A stretch of DNA of 64,000 nt from Streptomyces omiyaensis (GCF_014650895.1 NZ_BMVV01000027.1:41695-105694), one strand, 5' to 3'; shown: positions 54,263-62,978, numbered from the stretch's first letter. Notes: generated from the letters alone by a model not told the origin. A program made the numbers and translations.

Positions 54263-54928
54263 GCCCCGACCATACGTCCGGCCGATCGGACATTCCGCAC
54301 GCGGAGGAACACCCCGGTGCGGTATTGACGTGATTCTGATGCGCGGTCCGGCGCCGGGGCGCCCTCGCCGTGTCGAGAACCCGCGTCCGGCTCCGACTCC
54401 ACCGCGGAGGCGGGCCGCCGGGCCCGCCGCGACAGCACGAGGAGCGCTCCACGCAGTACGTGCCGCTGACGCGGTCCAGCGCGCGGACCCTCGACGTCCC
54501 CTCGATCGCCGAGGGGGCCCCGGAGGCCGTCCGGCCCACATCGGCTTCGTGATCACCACGAACGGGAAGCCGCGGGCCTCCGGCGAGCTGCTCCAGGCGG
54601 AGGGCCTGGAGCTGCCGGAGACGGCCAGGATCGGGCGGGCGGGCGCGGGCGGGGCGGCGCCGAACATGCCGATCGGGGTGCGGGGGATCCCGGCGGGCCC
54701 CCGGAGGTCCGGGCCGCGCGGCGGGGCCCGGCGCGGGGCGACGGGGTCCGCGCCGGACCGCCGGGGGCCGCCCGTGGGCCCTCCGGCGTCGGTGCGGGGC
54801 CTGCGGGAGAGCCTTCCGAGGCCGCCGGAGGTCTCTGGAGGACGCCGCAGGGGTACGGGGGGGGGTTCCAGGGTCTCCGGAGAACCTCGCGGGCTGCGGG
54901 AGGGGCCTCCCCCGGCCCTCCGGCGGTG
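54263..54928. other. Non-coding or decayed GC-rich stretch upstream of kdpD
   Basis: About 665 bp with no convincing gene on either strand. A nine-G run occurs at 54857-54865. Plus-strand frames around 54450-54640 contain bits such as FVITTNGKPRASGELLQAEG that vaguely resemble a Phd/YefM antitoxin, but they are broken and not called. The kdpD promoter should be here. Confidence 0.45.
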
Positions 54929-55657
54929 TCAGGACTCGGCGATCTCGCCGTCGCGCAGTTCGAGGACCCGGTCGGCGAGGCCGAGGAGCTGGTGGTCGTG
55001 GGTCGCGACGAGGGCCGTGCAGCCCTCGCTGCGGACCACGGCCCGCAGCAGTTCCATCACGGCCAGACCGGTCTCGGCGTCGAGCTGACCGGTCGGCTCG
55101 TCGGCGATGAGCAGGGCCGGCCTGTTGGCGAGCGCGCGGGCGATGGCGACCCGCTGCTGCTGGCCGCCGGAGAGCTCGCCGGGGCGCTGGTTGGCGTGGT
55201 CGGCGAGGCCGACGAGGGCGAGGAGCAGGGCGACCCGCTCCTCTCGCTCGGCGGGGTCCGCCTCGCGCAGCCGGAGCGGGACGCCGACGTTCTCGGCGGC
55301 GGAGAGGATGGGCAGCAGGCCGAAGGACTGGAAGATGAAGCCGATCCGGTCGCGGCGCAGCTCCAGGAGGCCTTCCTCGCCGAGGGTGGAGAGGTCGGTG
55401 CCGTCGATGACGATCCGGCCGCCGTCGGCGCCGTCGAGGCCGCCGACCAGGTTGAGCAGGGTGGTCTTGCCGGAGCCCGAACGGCCCTTGAGGGCGACCA
55501 GCTCGCCGCGGGGGATGTCGAAGGAGACGCCCTTGAGGGCGTGGACGGCGGCCTCGCCCTCGCCGAACGACCGGCGCAGTCCCTCGACCCGGATCATGGG
55601 CTCCCCGGCCGGGTCCTCGGCGACCGCCGTGGCCGCCCCCGTGCTGTTCTCGCTCAC
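54929..55657 (-). CDS. Orphan ABC transporter ATPase (MacB/LolD type)
   Basis: A 242-aa protein from GTG 55657 (VSENSTGAATAVAEDPAG) behind a GGAG site. Walker A GRSGSGKTTLL, Q-loop FIFQSFGLL, signature LSGGQQQRVAIARAL, Walker B LLIADEPTGQLD and the switch His in VATHDHQ are all intact. The sequence class (LVGGLDGADGGRIVIDGTDL) fits MacB/LolD-like ATPases that work with FtsX-type permeases. No permease gene is next to it: 55658-56118 on one side and the 54263-54928 gap on the other are both empty. It may serve a permease encoded elsewhere. Confidence 0.88.
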   Translation of the reverse strand: MSENSTGAATAVAEDPAGEPMIRVEGLRRSFGEGEAAVHALKGVSFDIPRGELVALKGRSGSGKTTLLNLVGGLDGADGGRIVIDGTDLSTLGEEGLLELRRDRIGFIFQSFGLLPILSAAENVGVPLRLREADPAEREERVALLLALVGLADHANQRPGELSGGQQQRVAIARALANRPALLIADEPTGQLDAETGLAVMELLRAVVRSEGCTALVATHDHQLLGLADRVLELRDGEIAES

Positions 55658-56118
55658 CCTGCGCTCCCCCTCCTCGAACACGTGCGCTGGCCAGTATGGT
55701 CGGCCGCCGCCGCCGAGACCAGAGCCCGGCTCCCCCGGTCTTCGGACGGCGGGCCCCGCTCTCCGGACACCGGAGCCGCCGCACGGCCGGGCGGAGATCC
55801 GGCCGCGGACGGATCGAGGACCGGGGAGGGGCGGGGTGGGGTGGGAGGGCCGGCCGGGAGGGGCGGGCGGGCCGGAAGGGGCGAGGCGGGCCGGGCCGTA
55901 CGGGGAGCGGGGCGCGGCCGGACCGGGAGCACGGGATACGGGCCTCCGGCCGCCGGTCGCCGCACGCCCCGGGAGCGCCCTGAGGCGGGTCGGCCGGCAG
56001 CCGCCCGTACGGCGTGCGCACGCCGGAACGCGCGTGCGCCCCGGCAAAAGGCCGGTGGGCCGTCGTCCGTACGGCATGCGTACGGACGACGGCCCACCGG
56101 ACCGGGGTTCCGGGTGCG
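55658..56118. other. Intergenic region upstream of the ABC ATPase
   Basis: About 460 bp of very GC-rich DNA without a supported gene. It contains the perfect hairpin at 56052-56100 and presumably the promoter of the ABC ATPase. Apparent long frames on both strands are low-complexity Gly/Arg/Pro products typical of non-coding high-GC DNA. Confidence 0.5.
56052..56100. terminator. Strong hairpin terminator of the thioesterase-dut-DUF3710 operon
   Basis: A perfect 22-bp stem, 56052-56073 against 56079-56100 (left arm CCGGTGGGCCGTCGTCCGTA plus CG), with loop GCATG. It starts 18 bp beyond the DUF3710 stop codon on the minus strand. Confidence 0.85.
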
Positions 56119-56886
56119 TCAGCGGATCTCGGAGATCTCCGGTCCGCGCTGGAGCTGACCCATGCCGCCGGAGAAGCGGGAGCCGGCCTGCTCCTCCTGC
56201 TGGACGCCGTCCGGCACCATCTGCGCGTCGTTCGGCAGCTTGAGGACGATCGGGTCGCGCGGGGCCATCGGGCCCTCGCCGCGGGCGACGACGGTGTCCC
56301 GGACGATCTGCTCCAGGAGGCCGGCCGCCTCGGGCTGGACCGCGCCCTGGCCCGAGATGACACCGCGCAGGAACCAGCGCGGGCCGTCGACGCCGACGAA
56401 CCGCACGATCTGCACGCCGCGGTTGCCGTCGGGCAGCTGGACGGGGACCTGCGCGCGCAGCTCCCAGCCGAGCGGGCCCTCGACCTCGTCGATGACACCG
56501 CCCTGCTGGACGATGCCGGTGGCGATCTCCTCGCGGACCTCGCCCCAGATGCCTTCCTTCTTCGGCGCCGCGAACGCCTGGAGCTGCACGGCGCTGTCGC
56601 GCAGCACGACGGTCGCGGCGACGATCGCGTCACCGGCCACCTCGACGCGGAGCTCCATGCCCTCGACTCCGGGCACGTAGAGGCCGCCGAGGTCGACGCG
56701 GCCCTCGTCGGGCTTGGCGACCTCGGAGATGTCCCAGGGACCGTCGGGCCGGGGCGCCGGCGGAAGGTTCACCTTGCGGGGCCGGTCCGCCGCCTCCGCG
56801 GCGTCCTCGCCGTCCACGGCGTCGACGACCTGCTCGACCTCGCCCGCCTCGTCGGCGGCACCGCTCTTCTTGCGACGTCCGAACAC
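56119..56886 (-). CDS. DUF3710 family protein
   Basis: 255 aa from GTG 56886 (VFGRRKKSGAADEAGEVEQV), after GAAGGA. The N-terminus is acidic and disordered; the core (GPWDISEVAKPDEGRVDLGG...WGEVREEIATGIV...GVDGPRWFLRGVISG) is the DUF3710 fold conserved in actinobacteria. The start is 1 bp beyond the dut stop, so it is co-transcribed with dut. No catalytic motif is known; the role is unknown. Confidence 0.86.
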   Translation of the reverse strand: MFGRRKKSGAADEAGEVEQVVDAVDGEDAAEAADRPRKVNLPPAPRPDGPWDISEVAKPDEGRVDLGGLYVPGVEGMELRVEVAGDAIVAATVVLRDSAVQLQAFAAPKKEGIWGEVREEIATGIVQQGGVIDEVEGPLGWELRAQVPVQLPDGNRGVQIVRFVGVDGPRWFLRGVISGQGAVQPEAAGLLEQIVRDTVVARGEGPMAPRDPIVLKLPNDAQMVPDGVQQEEQAGSRFSGGMGQLQRGPEISEIR

Positions 56887-56887
56887 G

Positions 56888-57400
56888 TCACTGTCCTTCC
56901 CGGTCGGATACGACCGAAGCGTATCGATTCCCACCCGTGGTGCCGTCCACGGCGGCATGGCCGCCGGTGGACCCGAAGCCCCCCTCGGCCCGCGCCGAGC
57001 CGGGAAGCTCCGCCACCTCGTGGAAGCGCACCTTCTCGACCTGCTGGACGACCAGTTGGGCAATCCGGTCGAACCGTTCGAACCGCACGCTCTCGCGCGG
57101 GTCGAGATTGACCACGATCACCTTGATCTCTCCACGGTACCCGGCATCCACCGTCCCCGGGGCATTCACGAGCGCCACTCCGCAGCGGGCGGCCAGTCCG
57201 GAGCGGGGGTGGACGAAGGCGGCGTAGCCGTCCGGGAGGGCGATCGAGACGCCGGTGGGCAGCACGGCGCGCTCTCCGGGGGCCAGGACGGCGGCCTCGG
57301 TGGTGACGAGGTCGGCGCCGGCGTCGCCGGGGTGGCCGTAGGCCGGGATCGGCACCTCCGGGTCCACCCGGCGGATCAGCACGTCGACGGGAGGGCGCAT
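56888..57400 (-). CDS. dut: dUTP diphosphatase
   Basis: 170 aa from ATG 57400 (MRPPVDVLIRRVDPEVPIPA), overlapping the thioesterase stop (ATGA). All five trimeric dUTPase motifs are visible: HPGDAGADL, HPRSGLAARCG, GTVDAGYRGEI with the catalytic Asp, RFERFDRIAQLVV and the C-terminal ARAEGGFGSTG. It hydrolyses dUTP to dUMP and PPi, keeping uracil out of DNA and supplying dTMP synthesis. The C-terminal tail is complete. Confidence 0.93.
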   Translation of the reverse strand: MRPPVDVLIRRVDPEVPIPAYGHPGDAGADLVTTEAAVLAPGERAVLPTGVSIALPDGYAAFVHPRSGLAARCGVALVNAPGTVDAGYRGEIKVIVVNLDPRESVRFERFDRIAQLVVQQVEKVRFHEVAELPGSARAEGGFGSTGGHAAVDGTTGGNRYASVVSDREGQ

Positions 57401-57984
57401 CAGGGGTTCACCTCGAAGGCGCGGGCGCGCCGGATCTGGTCGGGGTCGGCCATGGCGGCCCGGATCTCCTCCGGCCGGCCGTTGTCGATGAAGTGGTCGA
57501 CCTTGACCTCGACGAACATGGCGTCGGCGCGGACGGCGACGGGGCCGTCGGGGCCGCCGATGCGGCCGGTCGCGGTCGAGTAGATCTTGCGTCCGTGGAC
57601 GGCGGTGACCTCGGCCTGGAGGTGGAGGACGGTGCCGACCGGCACGGGCCGGCGGAAGTCGGTCTCCAGGCGGCCGGTCACGGCGATGACGCGGAGCAGC
57701 CAGTTCAGGGAGCCGAGGGTCTCGTCGAGCGCGGTGGCGAGGACGCCGCCGTGGGCGAGGCCGGGGGCGCCCTGGTGGTCGGCGGTGACGGTGAACTCGG
57801 CGGTGACGGTCACGCCGTCGCCCGCGCGGGCGTCCAGGTGGAGGCCGTGGGGCTGTCCGTCGCCGCACCCGAAGCAGTGGCCGTAGTGCGAACCGAGCGG
57901 CTCGCCGGGGGCGGGCGCGTCCGGGTGGCGGGTCGGCGCCACGGCGTCGGCCGGTGGGGTGAGGGCGGCAGATGTTGCAGTCAC
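57400..57984 (-). CDS. PaaI/hotdog thioesterase
   Basis: About 194 aa from GTG 57984 (VTATSAALTPPADAVAP). The hotdog core contains CFGCGDGQPHGLHL, the catalytic-loop-like GAPGLAHGGVLATALDE and FRRPVPVGTVLHLQAEV, HGRKIYS. This is the PaaI-type acyl-CoA thioesterase pattern (HGG motif with an acidic residue on the following helix). The substrate cannot be deduced. First gene of the thioesterase-dut-DUF3710 operon, divergent from DUF3093. Confidence 0.88.
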   Translation of the reverse strand: MTATSAALTPPADAVAPTRHPDAPAPGEPLGSHYGHCFGCGDGQPHGLHLDARAGDGVTVTAEFTVTADHQGAPGLAHGGVLATALDETLGSLNWLLRVIAVTGRLETDFRRPVPVGTVLHLQAEVTAVHGRKIYSTATGRIGGPDGPVAVRADAMFVEVKVDHFIDNGRPEEIRAAMADPDQIRRARAFEVNP

Positions 57985-58042
57985 AGGCGCAGACCTTACC
58001 CGCGCGGCCGGGCGCCGGTCGCGCCGTGCCAAGCTTGGACGC

Positions 58043-58558
58043 ATGCAGCCTCCCGCACCGTCCTCATCGTCCGGGTCCTCCGCCCCCGGGTCCCCCGCGT
58101 CCCCGGCCGCGCCGCGCTTCGACGAGCGGCTGACCGTGCCCGGCTCGTGGTGGGCGATCGTCGCCCTGCTGGCGCTCTCCGGCGGGCTGGTGATGTTCCC
58201 GCTGGGGACGGTGCCGACCCTGGGCGGCGTGATCGCGGCGGGCGTGGCGGCCGGCGTGGGGGCGTCCTCGTACGGCTCGGCCCGGATCCGCGTGGTGGCC
58301 GGTTCGCTGGTGGCGGGCGAGGCCCGGGTGCCGGTGTCGGCGCTGGGGGCGGTCGAGGTCCTGGACGAGGAGGAGGCGCGCGCCTGGCGCACGCACAAGG
58401 CCGATCCTCGCGCCTTCATGCTGTTGCGCAGCTACGTGCCGCGGGCGGTGCGGGTGGAGGTCACGGACCCGGCGGACCCGACGCCGTACCTGTACCTGTC
58501 GAGCCGCGACCCGGAGGGTCTGGCGGCGGCGGTGGAGGCGGTGCGGGAGGCGGGCTGA
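58043..58558 (+). CDS. DUF3093 membrane protein
   Basis: 171 aa from ATG 58043. A Ser/Pro/Ala-rich N-terminus precedes RFDERLTVPGSWWAIVALLA and two membrane segments (about 35-75), then a soluble domain with RIRVVAGSLVAGEARVPVSA, YVPRAVRVEVTDPADPTPYL and YLSSRDPEGLAAAV. This is the DUF3093 pattern, conserved next to dut in Streptomyces. Function unknown. Confidence 0.85.
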   Translation: MQPPAPSSSSGSSAPGSPASPAAPRFDERLTVPGSWWAIVALLALSGGLVMFPLGTVPTLGGVIAAGVAAGVGASSYGSARIRVVAGSLVAGEARVPVSALGAVEVLDEEEARAWRTHKADPRAFMLLRSYVPRAVRVEVTDPADPTPYLYLSSRDPEGLAAAVEAVREAG

Positions 58559-58681
58559 GCCCTCTCCGCGCCCTCTCCCCGGGGGCTGGACCCGGCCGGT
58601 CCGCGGCCCGCACCGGCGCCCTCTCCCCGGGTGTTCTCCCCCGGGGTCCGTCCCGGGGCCGCCCGGGCGGCCCGGGGCGGT

Positions 58682-59764
58682 CTAGAAGCCCAGCTCCTTG
58701 CGGCCCTCGGGCGGCGGGAGGGGGTGTTCGGGCTGTTCCAGCGGGGGCAGCTCCACGAGCCTGTCCCAGGCGATCCGGCGGGCCCTGAGGTCCTTGCGGA
58801 TGTGGCCGGCGAGCTTCTTGGTGTCGCGCCGGTTCATGACCGCCCCGACGGCCGCGCCGACCATGAACGGGGTGAGGTTCGGCAGGTTGCGGACCATGCG
58901 CTTCATGATCTGCTGGCGCAGTTCGCGCTTGAGCTGCCCGCCGAGGGCCGCGTTGATCGTCGTGGGCTTGGTGGGGTCGATGCCCCGCTCCTCGGCCCAG
59001 GAGGTCAGGTAGGCGGCGGAGCGCTGCGGCAGGGTGCCGGGCGGCCGCAGGCCGTAGACCTCGTGGAGCTCGGCGATGAGCTTGAGCTCGATCGCGGCGA
59101 CGCCGGTGATCTCCGCGGCCAGTTCGGCCGGCATGGCCGGCGGCACGGGGAGCATGGCGGCGGCGCCGATGCCCGCGCCGACGGTCGAGCTGGCGTTGGC
59201 CGCGCCGGAGACCAGCTTGTCGGCCAGCTCCTCGGGACCGAGCCCGGGGAACTGCTTGCGCAGGGTCGCGAGGTCGCGGACGGGGACGCGCGGGGCCAGG
59301 TCGATCAGGCGGTCGGCCAGGTAGCCGATGCCCGCCTTGGCTCCGTCGCCGCTCCGCTTCACTCCCTGCTTGACGCCTTCCACGCCGCGGCGGACCGCGT
59401 CGATGCGCGCGGCGTCGATCCTGATGCGGTCGAGCTGCGTGCGCGCCGGATCGGCCAGCCGCCTGACGGCGTCCAGCCTTCCGTGACGCCTGTCGTCACG
59501 CTCCTGGGGCGCCTCGGGGTCCGAGGGGCCTTCGGGGTCCCGCTCCACGGGGAGGGGCGCCCCGCCCTGTCCCGGGACGGCAGCTGCGAGCGAGGCCGTG
59601 GGGCCTCGCTCGTCGTCCGCCACGCCGAGGGAGGGCGGAGGGGCGGCCTGCGCGGCGTCGGGAGCCTCCTGGGCGCCCTCCGACGGGCCGGTGCCGCCCT
59701 CGTACGTCCGGGGCTTCGAGGGAAGCCTCAGACGCCGCTTCCGGGACGGTGTGTCGCCTGCCAC
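58682..59764 (-). CDS. Uncharacterised actinobacterial protein (360 aa)
   Basis: Starts at GTG 59764 (MAGDTPSRKRRLRLPSKPRT). The first ~100 residues are disordered and charged. The rest is helical with a Gly/Ala-rich, possibly membrane-associated stretch (TVGAGIGAAAMLPVPPAMPA, about 200-220), then EITGVAAIELKLIAELHEVY and NLTPFMVGAAVGAVMNRRDT, reminiscent of EcsC-like proteins. I do not recognise a firm family. It lies 13 bp downstream of the DUF4193 gene on the same strand. Confidence 0.75.
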   Translation of the reverse strand: MAGDTPSRKRRLRLPSKPRTYEGGTGPSEGAQEAPDAAQAAPPPSLGVADDERGPTASLAAAVPGQGGAPLPVERDPEGPSDPEAPQERDDRRHGRLDAVRRLADPARTQLDRIRIDAARIDAVRRGVEGVKQGVKRSGDGAKAGIGYLADRLIDLAPRVPVRDLATLRKQFPGLGPEELADKLVSGAANASSTVGAGIGAAAMLPVPPAMPAELAAEITGVAAIELKLIAELHEVYGLRPPGTLPQRSAAYLTSWAEERGIDPTKPTTINAALGGQLKRELRQQIMKRMVRNLPNLTPFMVGAAVGAVMNRRDTKKLAGHIRKDLRARRIAWDRLVELPPLEQPEHPLPPPEGRKELGF

Positions 59765-59777
59765 GGCCGCGCCCGAC

Positions 59778-60074
59778 TCAGTCGCAGTCGCGGCAGATGG
59801 GCTGGCCGTTCTTCTCGCGCGCCAGCTGGCTGCGGTGGTGCACCAGGAAGCAGCTCATGCAGGTGAACTCGTCGGCCTGCTTGGGCAGGACCCGGACGGC
59901 CAGCTCTTCGTTCGAGAGATCGGCGCCCGGGAGTTCCAGGCCCTCGGCGGCCTCGAACTCGTCTACGTCGACCGTGGAGGTCGACTTGTCGTTCCGACGA
60001 GCCTTGAGCTCTTCGAGGCTGTCCGAGTCGACGTCGTCGTCGGTCTTGCGTGGGGTGTCGTAGTCCGTTGCCAT
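59778..60074 (-). CDS. DUF4193 zinc-ribbon-like protein
   Basis: 98 aa from ATG 60074 (MATDYDTPRKTDDDVDSDSL). The N-terminal half is acidic; the C-terminal half carries FTCMSCFLVHHRSQLA and PICRDCD, two CxxC pairs that probably bind zinc. This is the DUF4193 family, conserved in actinobacteria and small enough to act as a regulatory or RNA-polymerase-associated factor; no role is established to my knowledge. Confidence 0.9.
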   Translation of the reverse strand: MATDYDTPRKTDDDVDSDSLEELKARRNDKSTSTVDVDEFEAAEGLELPGADLSNEELAVRVLPKQADEFTCMSCFLVHHRSQLAREKNGQPICRDCD

Positions 60075-60471
60075 GTCGCTCTCCCCCTCTGGGTGGTTGC
60101 GGGTGTCTCAGCGCACGTAACGCGTGAGAGGTCGGACTTGTGCCCGACCTGAGGCGCAGATTTTGCCTCACATCAAGGTCTGTTACTCAATCGACACCCG
60201 TCCCGCACTCCTGGGGAGTGATCCGGTACGAGTGGCGATGCGGACCGTACACGGTCCGCGGGGTGGCCGCGTGGAGCGCCACCCCGTCTATTTTCCGCCC
60301 GTAGGTGCCCGGGAAACCCGGACTTTTCCCGGTTTTCCCGTGGAATTCACGGTCACGGAGTGCGATCCTCCGGGCACTCGCGCTTGTGATCGATCACACA
60401 CGGCCATCTCAGGACGGGCTTCCGATAATTCCGCTCAAAGCGAACAGATCGGGCTCCGCCCCCGCAGTCTG
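60075..60471. other. Intergenic region upstream of DUF4193 / downstream of cutS
   Basis: About 400 bp without a gene. It has lower GC than its neighbours, short inverted repeats around 60310-60350, and the perfect 14-bp palindrome at 60385-60398. It should contain the DUF4193 promoter. Confidence 0.5.
60385..60398. promoter_or_regulatory. Perfect palindrome TGTGATCGATCACA, candidate operator
   Basis: A 14-bp perfect dyad with TGTGA/TCACA half-sites, like CRP/FNR-family operators but with a 4-bp instead of 6-bp centre. It lies 311 bp upstream of the DUF4193 start and 74 bp beyond the cutS stop. The binding protein is unknown. Confidence 0.35.
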
Positions 60472-61710
60472 TCAGATCGGAAGAGTGACACGCATCACCA
60501 GACCGCCCCCTTCGCGGGGCTGCGCGCTGATGCGTCCACCGTGCGCCCGGGCCACCGACCGCGCGATCGACAGTCCCAGACCGACCCCCTTGTCGCTGCC
60601 GGTCCGCTCCTGCCGGAGCCTGCGGAACGGCTCGAAGAGGTTGTCGATCTCGTACGCCGGGACCACCGGGCCCGTGTTGGAGACCACGAGCACCGCCTGA
60701 CCGTGCTGGGCCTCGGTGGTGACCTCGACCCAGCCTCCCTCGGGAACGTTGTACCGCACGGCGTTCTGGAGCAGGTTCAGGGCGATCCGCTCCAGCAGGA
60801 CGCCGTTGCCCTGGACGACGACGGGGGCCCGCTCGCCGCGGATCTCCACGCCCTTCGCCCCGGCCTCGCCGTGCACCTGGTCGACCGCCCGCTCGGCGAC
60901 CTCGGCCAGGTCGACGGGTTTGCGTTCGGCGATCTGGTTGTCGCTGCGGGCGAGCAGCAGCAGGCCCTCGACCAGCTGCTCGCTGCGCTCGTTGGTGGCC
61001 AGCAGCGTCTTGCCGAGCTGCTGGAGCTCCACCGGCGCCCCGGGGTCGGAGAGGTGGACCTCCAGGAGCGTGCGGTTGATCGCCAGCGGGGTGCGCAGCT
61101 CGTGCGAGGCGTTGGCGACGAAGCGCTGCTGGGCGGTGAAGGCCCGCTCCAGGCGCTCCAGCATCTCGTCGAAGGTGTCCGCGAGCTCCTTCAGCTCGTC
61201 GTCCGGGCCGTCCAGCTCGATCCGGCGGGCCAGGTCGGAGCCGGCCACCTGGCGGGCGGTGCGGGTGATCCGGCCGAGCGGCGAGAGCACCCGGCCCGCC
61301 ATGGCGTAGCCGAAGGCGAAGGCGATGATGCTCAGGCCCAGGAGGGCGAAGAGAGAGCGGCGCAGCAGGTCGTCCAGGGCCCGGTCGGTCTGCTGGCGCA
61401 GACAGACGGAGACGGCCTCGTTGAACTGCTCGCCGGTGCCCTTGTCGGGCAGCACGCACCACGAGGTGGTGGGCTGGACCTCGCCCGTGACGATCTTGAA
61501 GGGCAGCTGGGCGGCGCTGTGGCTGAGGGCCTGCGCGGTGAAGAGGTAGATGATCGACAGCAGCAGGATGCCGGCGATCAGGAACATGCCGCCGTAGAGC
61601 AGCGTGAGGCGTATCCGGATGGTCGGCCGGAGCAGCGGCCTGACCGGGTCCCGCGGGTCCCAGGTGGGTTTCGGTGGCGTCTGCGGGGGCGACGCCGGGG
61701 TGGCGGCCAT
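60472..61710 (-). CDS. cutS: CutS-like sensor histidine kinase
   Basis: 412 aa from ATG 61710, 4 bp downstream of cutR. Membrane segments lie at about 35-57 and 119-142; the extracytoplasmic loop between them has exactly two cysteines, C85 and C103. A HAMP domain follows, then H box VANASHELRTPLAI, N box LNLLQNAVRYN, a G1-like VSNTGPVVP and G2 KGVGLGLSIAR. Length, partner gene and neighbourhood fit Streptomyces CutS, for which a redox-active extracellular cysteine pair monitoring secreted-protein folding has been proposed (from memory). The canonical D in the G1 box is replaced by N-T-G, as in many EnvZ-like kinases. Confidence 0.82.
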   Translation of the reverse strand: MAATPASPPQTPPKPTWDPRDPVRPLLRPTIRIRLTLLYGGMFLIAGILLLSIIYLFTAQALSHSAAQLPFKIVTGEVQPTTSWCVLPDKGTGEQFNEAVSVCLRQQTDRALDDLLRRSLFALLGLSIIAFAFGYAMAGRVLSPLGRITRTARQVAGSDLARRIELDGPDDELKELADTFDEMLERLERAFTAQQRFVANASHELRTPLAINRTLLEVHLSDPGAPVELQQLGKTLLATNERSEQLVEGLLLLARSDNQIAERKPVDLAEVAERAVDQVHGEAGAKGVEIRGERAPVVVQGNGVLLERIALNLLQNAVRYNVPEGGWVEVTTEAQHGQAVLVVSNTGPVVPAYEIDNLFEPFRRLRQERTGSDKGVGLGLSIARSVARAHGGRISAQPREGGGLVMRVTLPI

Positions 61711-61714
61711 CGGG

Positions 61715-62368
61715 TCAGATCCGGTAGCCGGAGCCGGGGACGGTGACGATGACGGGAGGCTCGCCCAGCTTGCGGCGGAGGGTCATGACGGTGACCCGGA
61801 CCACGTTGGTGAACGGGTCGGTGTTCTCGTCCCAGGCCTTCTCCAGGAGCTGCTCCGCCGAGACGACGGCCCCCTCGGAGCGCATCAGCACCTCCAGGAC
61901 GGCGAACTCCTTGGGGGCGAGCTGGACCTCCCGGCCGTCCCGGAAGACCTCGCGGCGGTTGGGGTCGAGCTTGATGCCGGCGCGCTCCAGGACGGGCGGC
62001 AGCGGCACGGAGGTGCGCCGCCCCAGGGCGCGGACGCGCGCGGTGAGCTCGGTGAAGGCGAAGGGCTTCGGAAGGTAGTCGTCGGCGCCCAGCTCCAGGC
62101 CCTCGACGCGGTCGCTGACGTCGCCGGAGGCGGTGAGCATCAGGATGCGGGTGGGCATGCCAAGCTCGACGATCCTGCGGCAGACGTCGTCGCCGTGGAC
62201 CAGGGGCAGGTCGCGGTCGAGGACGACGACGTCGTAGTCGTTGACCCCGACGCGCTCCAGCGCGGCGGCGCCGTCGTACACGACGTCGACGGCCATGGCC
62301 TCCCGGCGCAGTCCGGTGGCCACCGCATCGGCGAGCAGCTGCTCGTCCTCGACGACGAGTACGCGCAC
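61715..62368 (-). CDS. cutR: CutR-like OmpR-family response regulator
   Basis: 217 aa from GTG 62368 (VRVLVVEDEQLLADAVATGL) after GAAGGAAGGAAG. Receiver: acidic EDE, phospho-acceptor Asp in VVVLDRDLP, ILMLTASGD, LPKPFAF. Winged helix: VQLAPKEFAVLEVLMRSEG...NVVRVTVMTLRRKL...VPGSGYRI. The size equals that of known CutR. It is followed 4 bp later by cutS. An 11-bp direct repeat at 62461-62482 is a possible autoregulatory site. Confidence 0.83.
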   Translation of the reverse strand: MRVLVVEDEQLLADAVATGLRREAMAVDVVYDGAAALERVGVNDYDVVVLDRDLPLVHGDDVCRRIVELGMPTRILMLTASGDVSDRVEGLELGADDYLPKPFAFTELTARVRALGRRTSVPLPPVLERAGIKLDPNRREVFRDGREVQLAPKEFAVLEVLMRSEGAVVSAEQLLEKAWDENTDPFTNVVRVTVMTLRRKLGEPPVIVTVPGSGYRI

Positions 62369-62460
62369 GTCGTTCTTCCTTCCTTCGGCGCTCCGGTCCG
62401 GGCGGACCGGCGGGCAATCCTGAGTACTGACTGTGCGTGCCCATCCTGCCCCGTACGCGC

Positions 62461-62482
62461 GTAAACCGGCTGTAAGACGGCG
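62461..62482. promoter_or_regulatory. 11-bp direct repeat upstream of cutR, candidate operator
   Basis: GTAAACCGGCT (62461-62471) is followed directly by GTAAGACGGCG (62472-62482), 8 of 11 identical. OmpR/PhoB-family regulators commonly bind two half-sites spaced 11 bp apart in direct orientation. It lies about 93 bp upstream of the cutR start. The remaining 62369-62795 region shows no gene. Confidence 0.4.
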
Positions 62483-62795
62483 GTGCGGGGCCTTCCCCGG
62501 AAGAGGACACGGGCAAGGACGCGGGCGGGCGCACGGACGGTGCACAGGCCGCGCACGGACGGTGCGCAGGCGGGAGGCGCGGACGGGGGGCGCGGAGGGG
62601 GCGCGAAGAATTCACATGATTCGCGGGCCAGTTGAGGTTTCCGTGCGAGGAGGCCTGGGGAGGACCTTCTGCACACCCCGCGATCACGCCCTGTATGTGG
62701 CACGCCCACGGCTCTTCCGTCCCCCGGGAGCGGACAGCGCGTGATCCACCCACCCTCGGCACGCCCCGTGCCACCGGACCCACGAGGAGGGGCGC

Positions 62796-62978
62796 ATGGA
62801 CGCGTTCACCGCAGGACTGCTGCACCGCATCAGGACGACGCAGTCGGACCTCACGCGCGCCCGCGAGACCGGCGACGAGTACCTCGCGGAGGTCGAGCAG
62901 GCCGAGCTGGAGGACCTGCACCGGCTGGCCGCGGAGCACGGTGTGCAGGTCGCACCGGTCTGCGCGCAGAGCGCCTGA
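62796..62978 (+). CDS. Small conserved helical protein (60 aa)
   Basis: ATG 62796 follows GAGGAGG at good spacing. The product, MDAFTAGLLHRIRTTQSDLT followed by an acidic/Ala-rich segment (EYLAEVEQAELEDLHRLAA), is predicted to form one or two long helices with a short C-terminal VCAQSA. A tandem terminator follows immediately. No function is known to me; the codon pattern and ribosome binding site make it a real gene. Confidence 0.72.
   Translation: MDAFTAGLLHRIRTTQSDLTRARETGDEYLAEVEQAELEDLHRLAAEHGVQVAPVCAQSA

Noticed and set aside
54370..54660. Possible Phd/YefM antitoxin remnant upstream of kdpD
   Set aside because: Only short suggestive bits in different frames, no start with ribosome binding site, no toxin gene nearby.
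54857..54865. Nine-G run as a phase-variation tract
   Set aside because: It lies in non-coding DNA with no recognisable promoter element around it, unlike the G7 tract in pglX.
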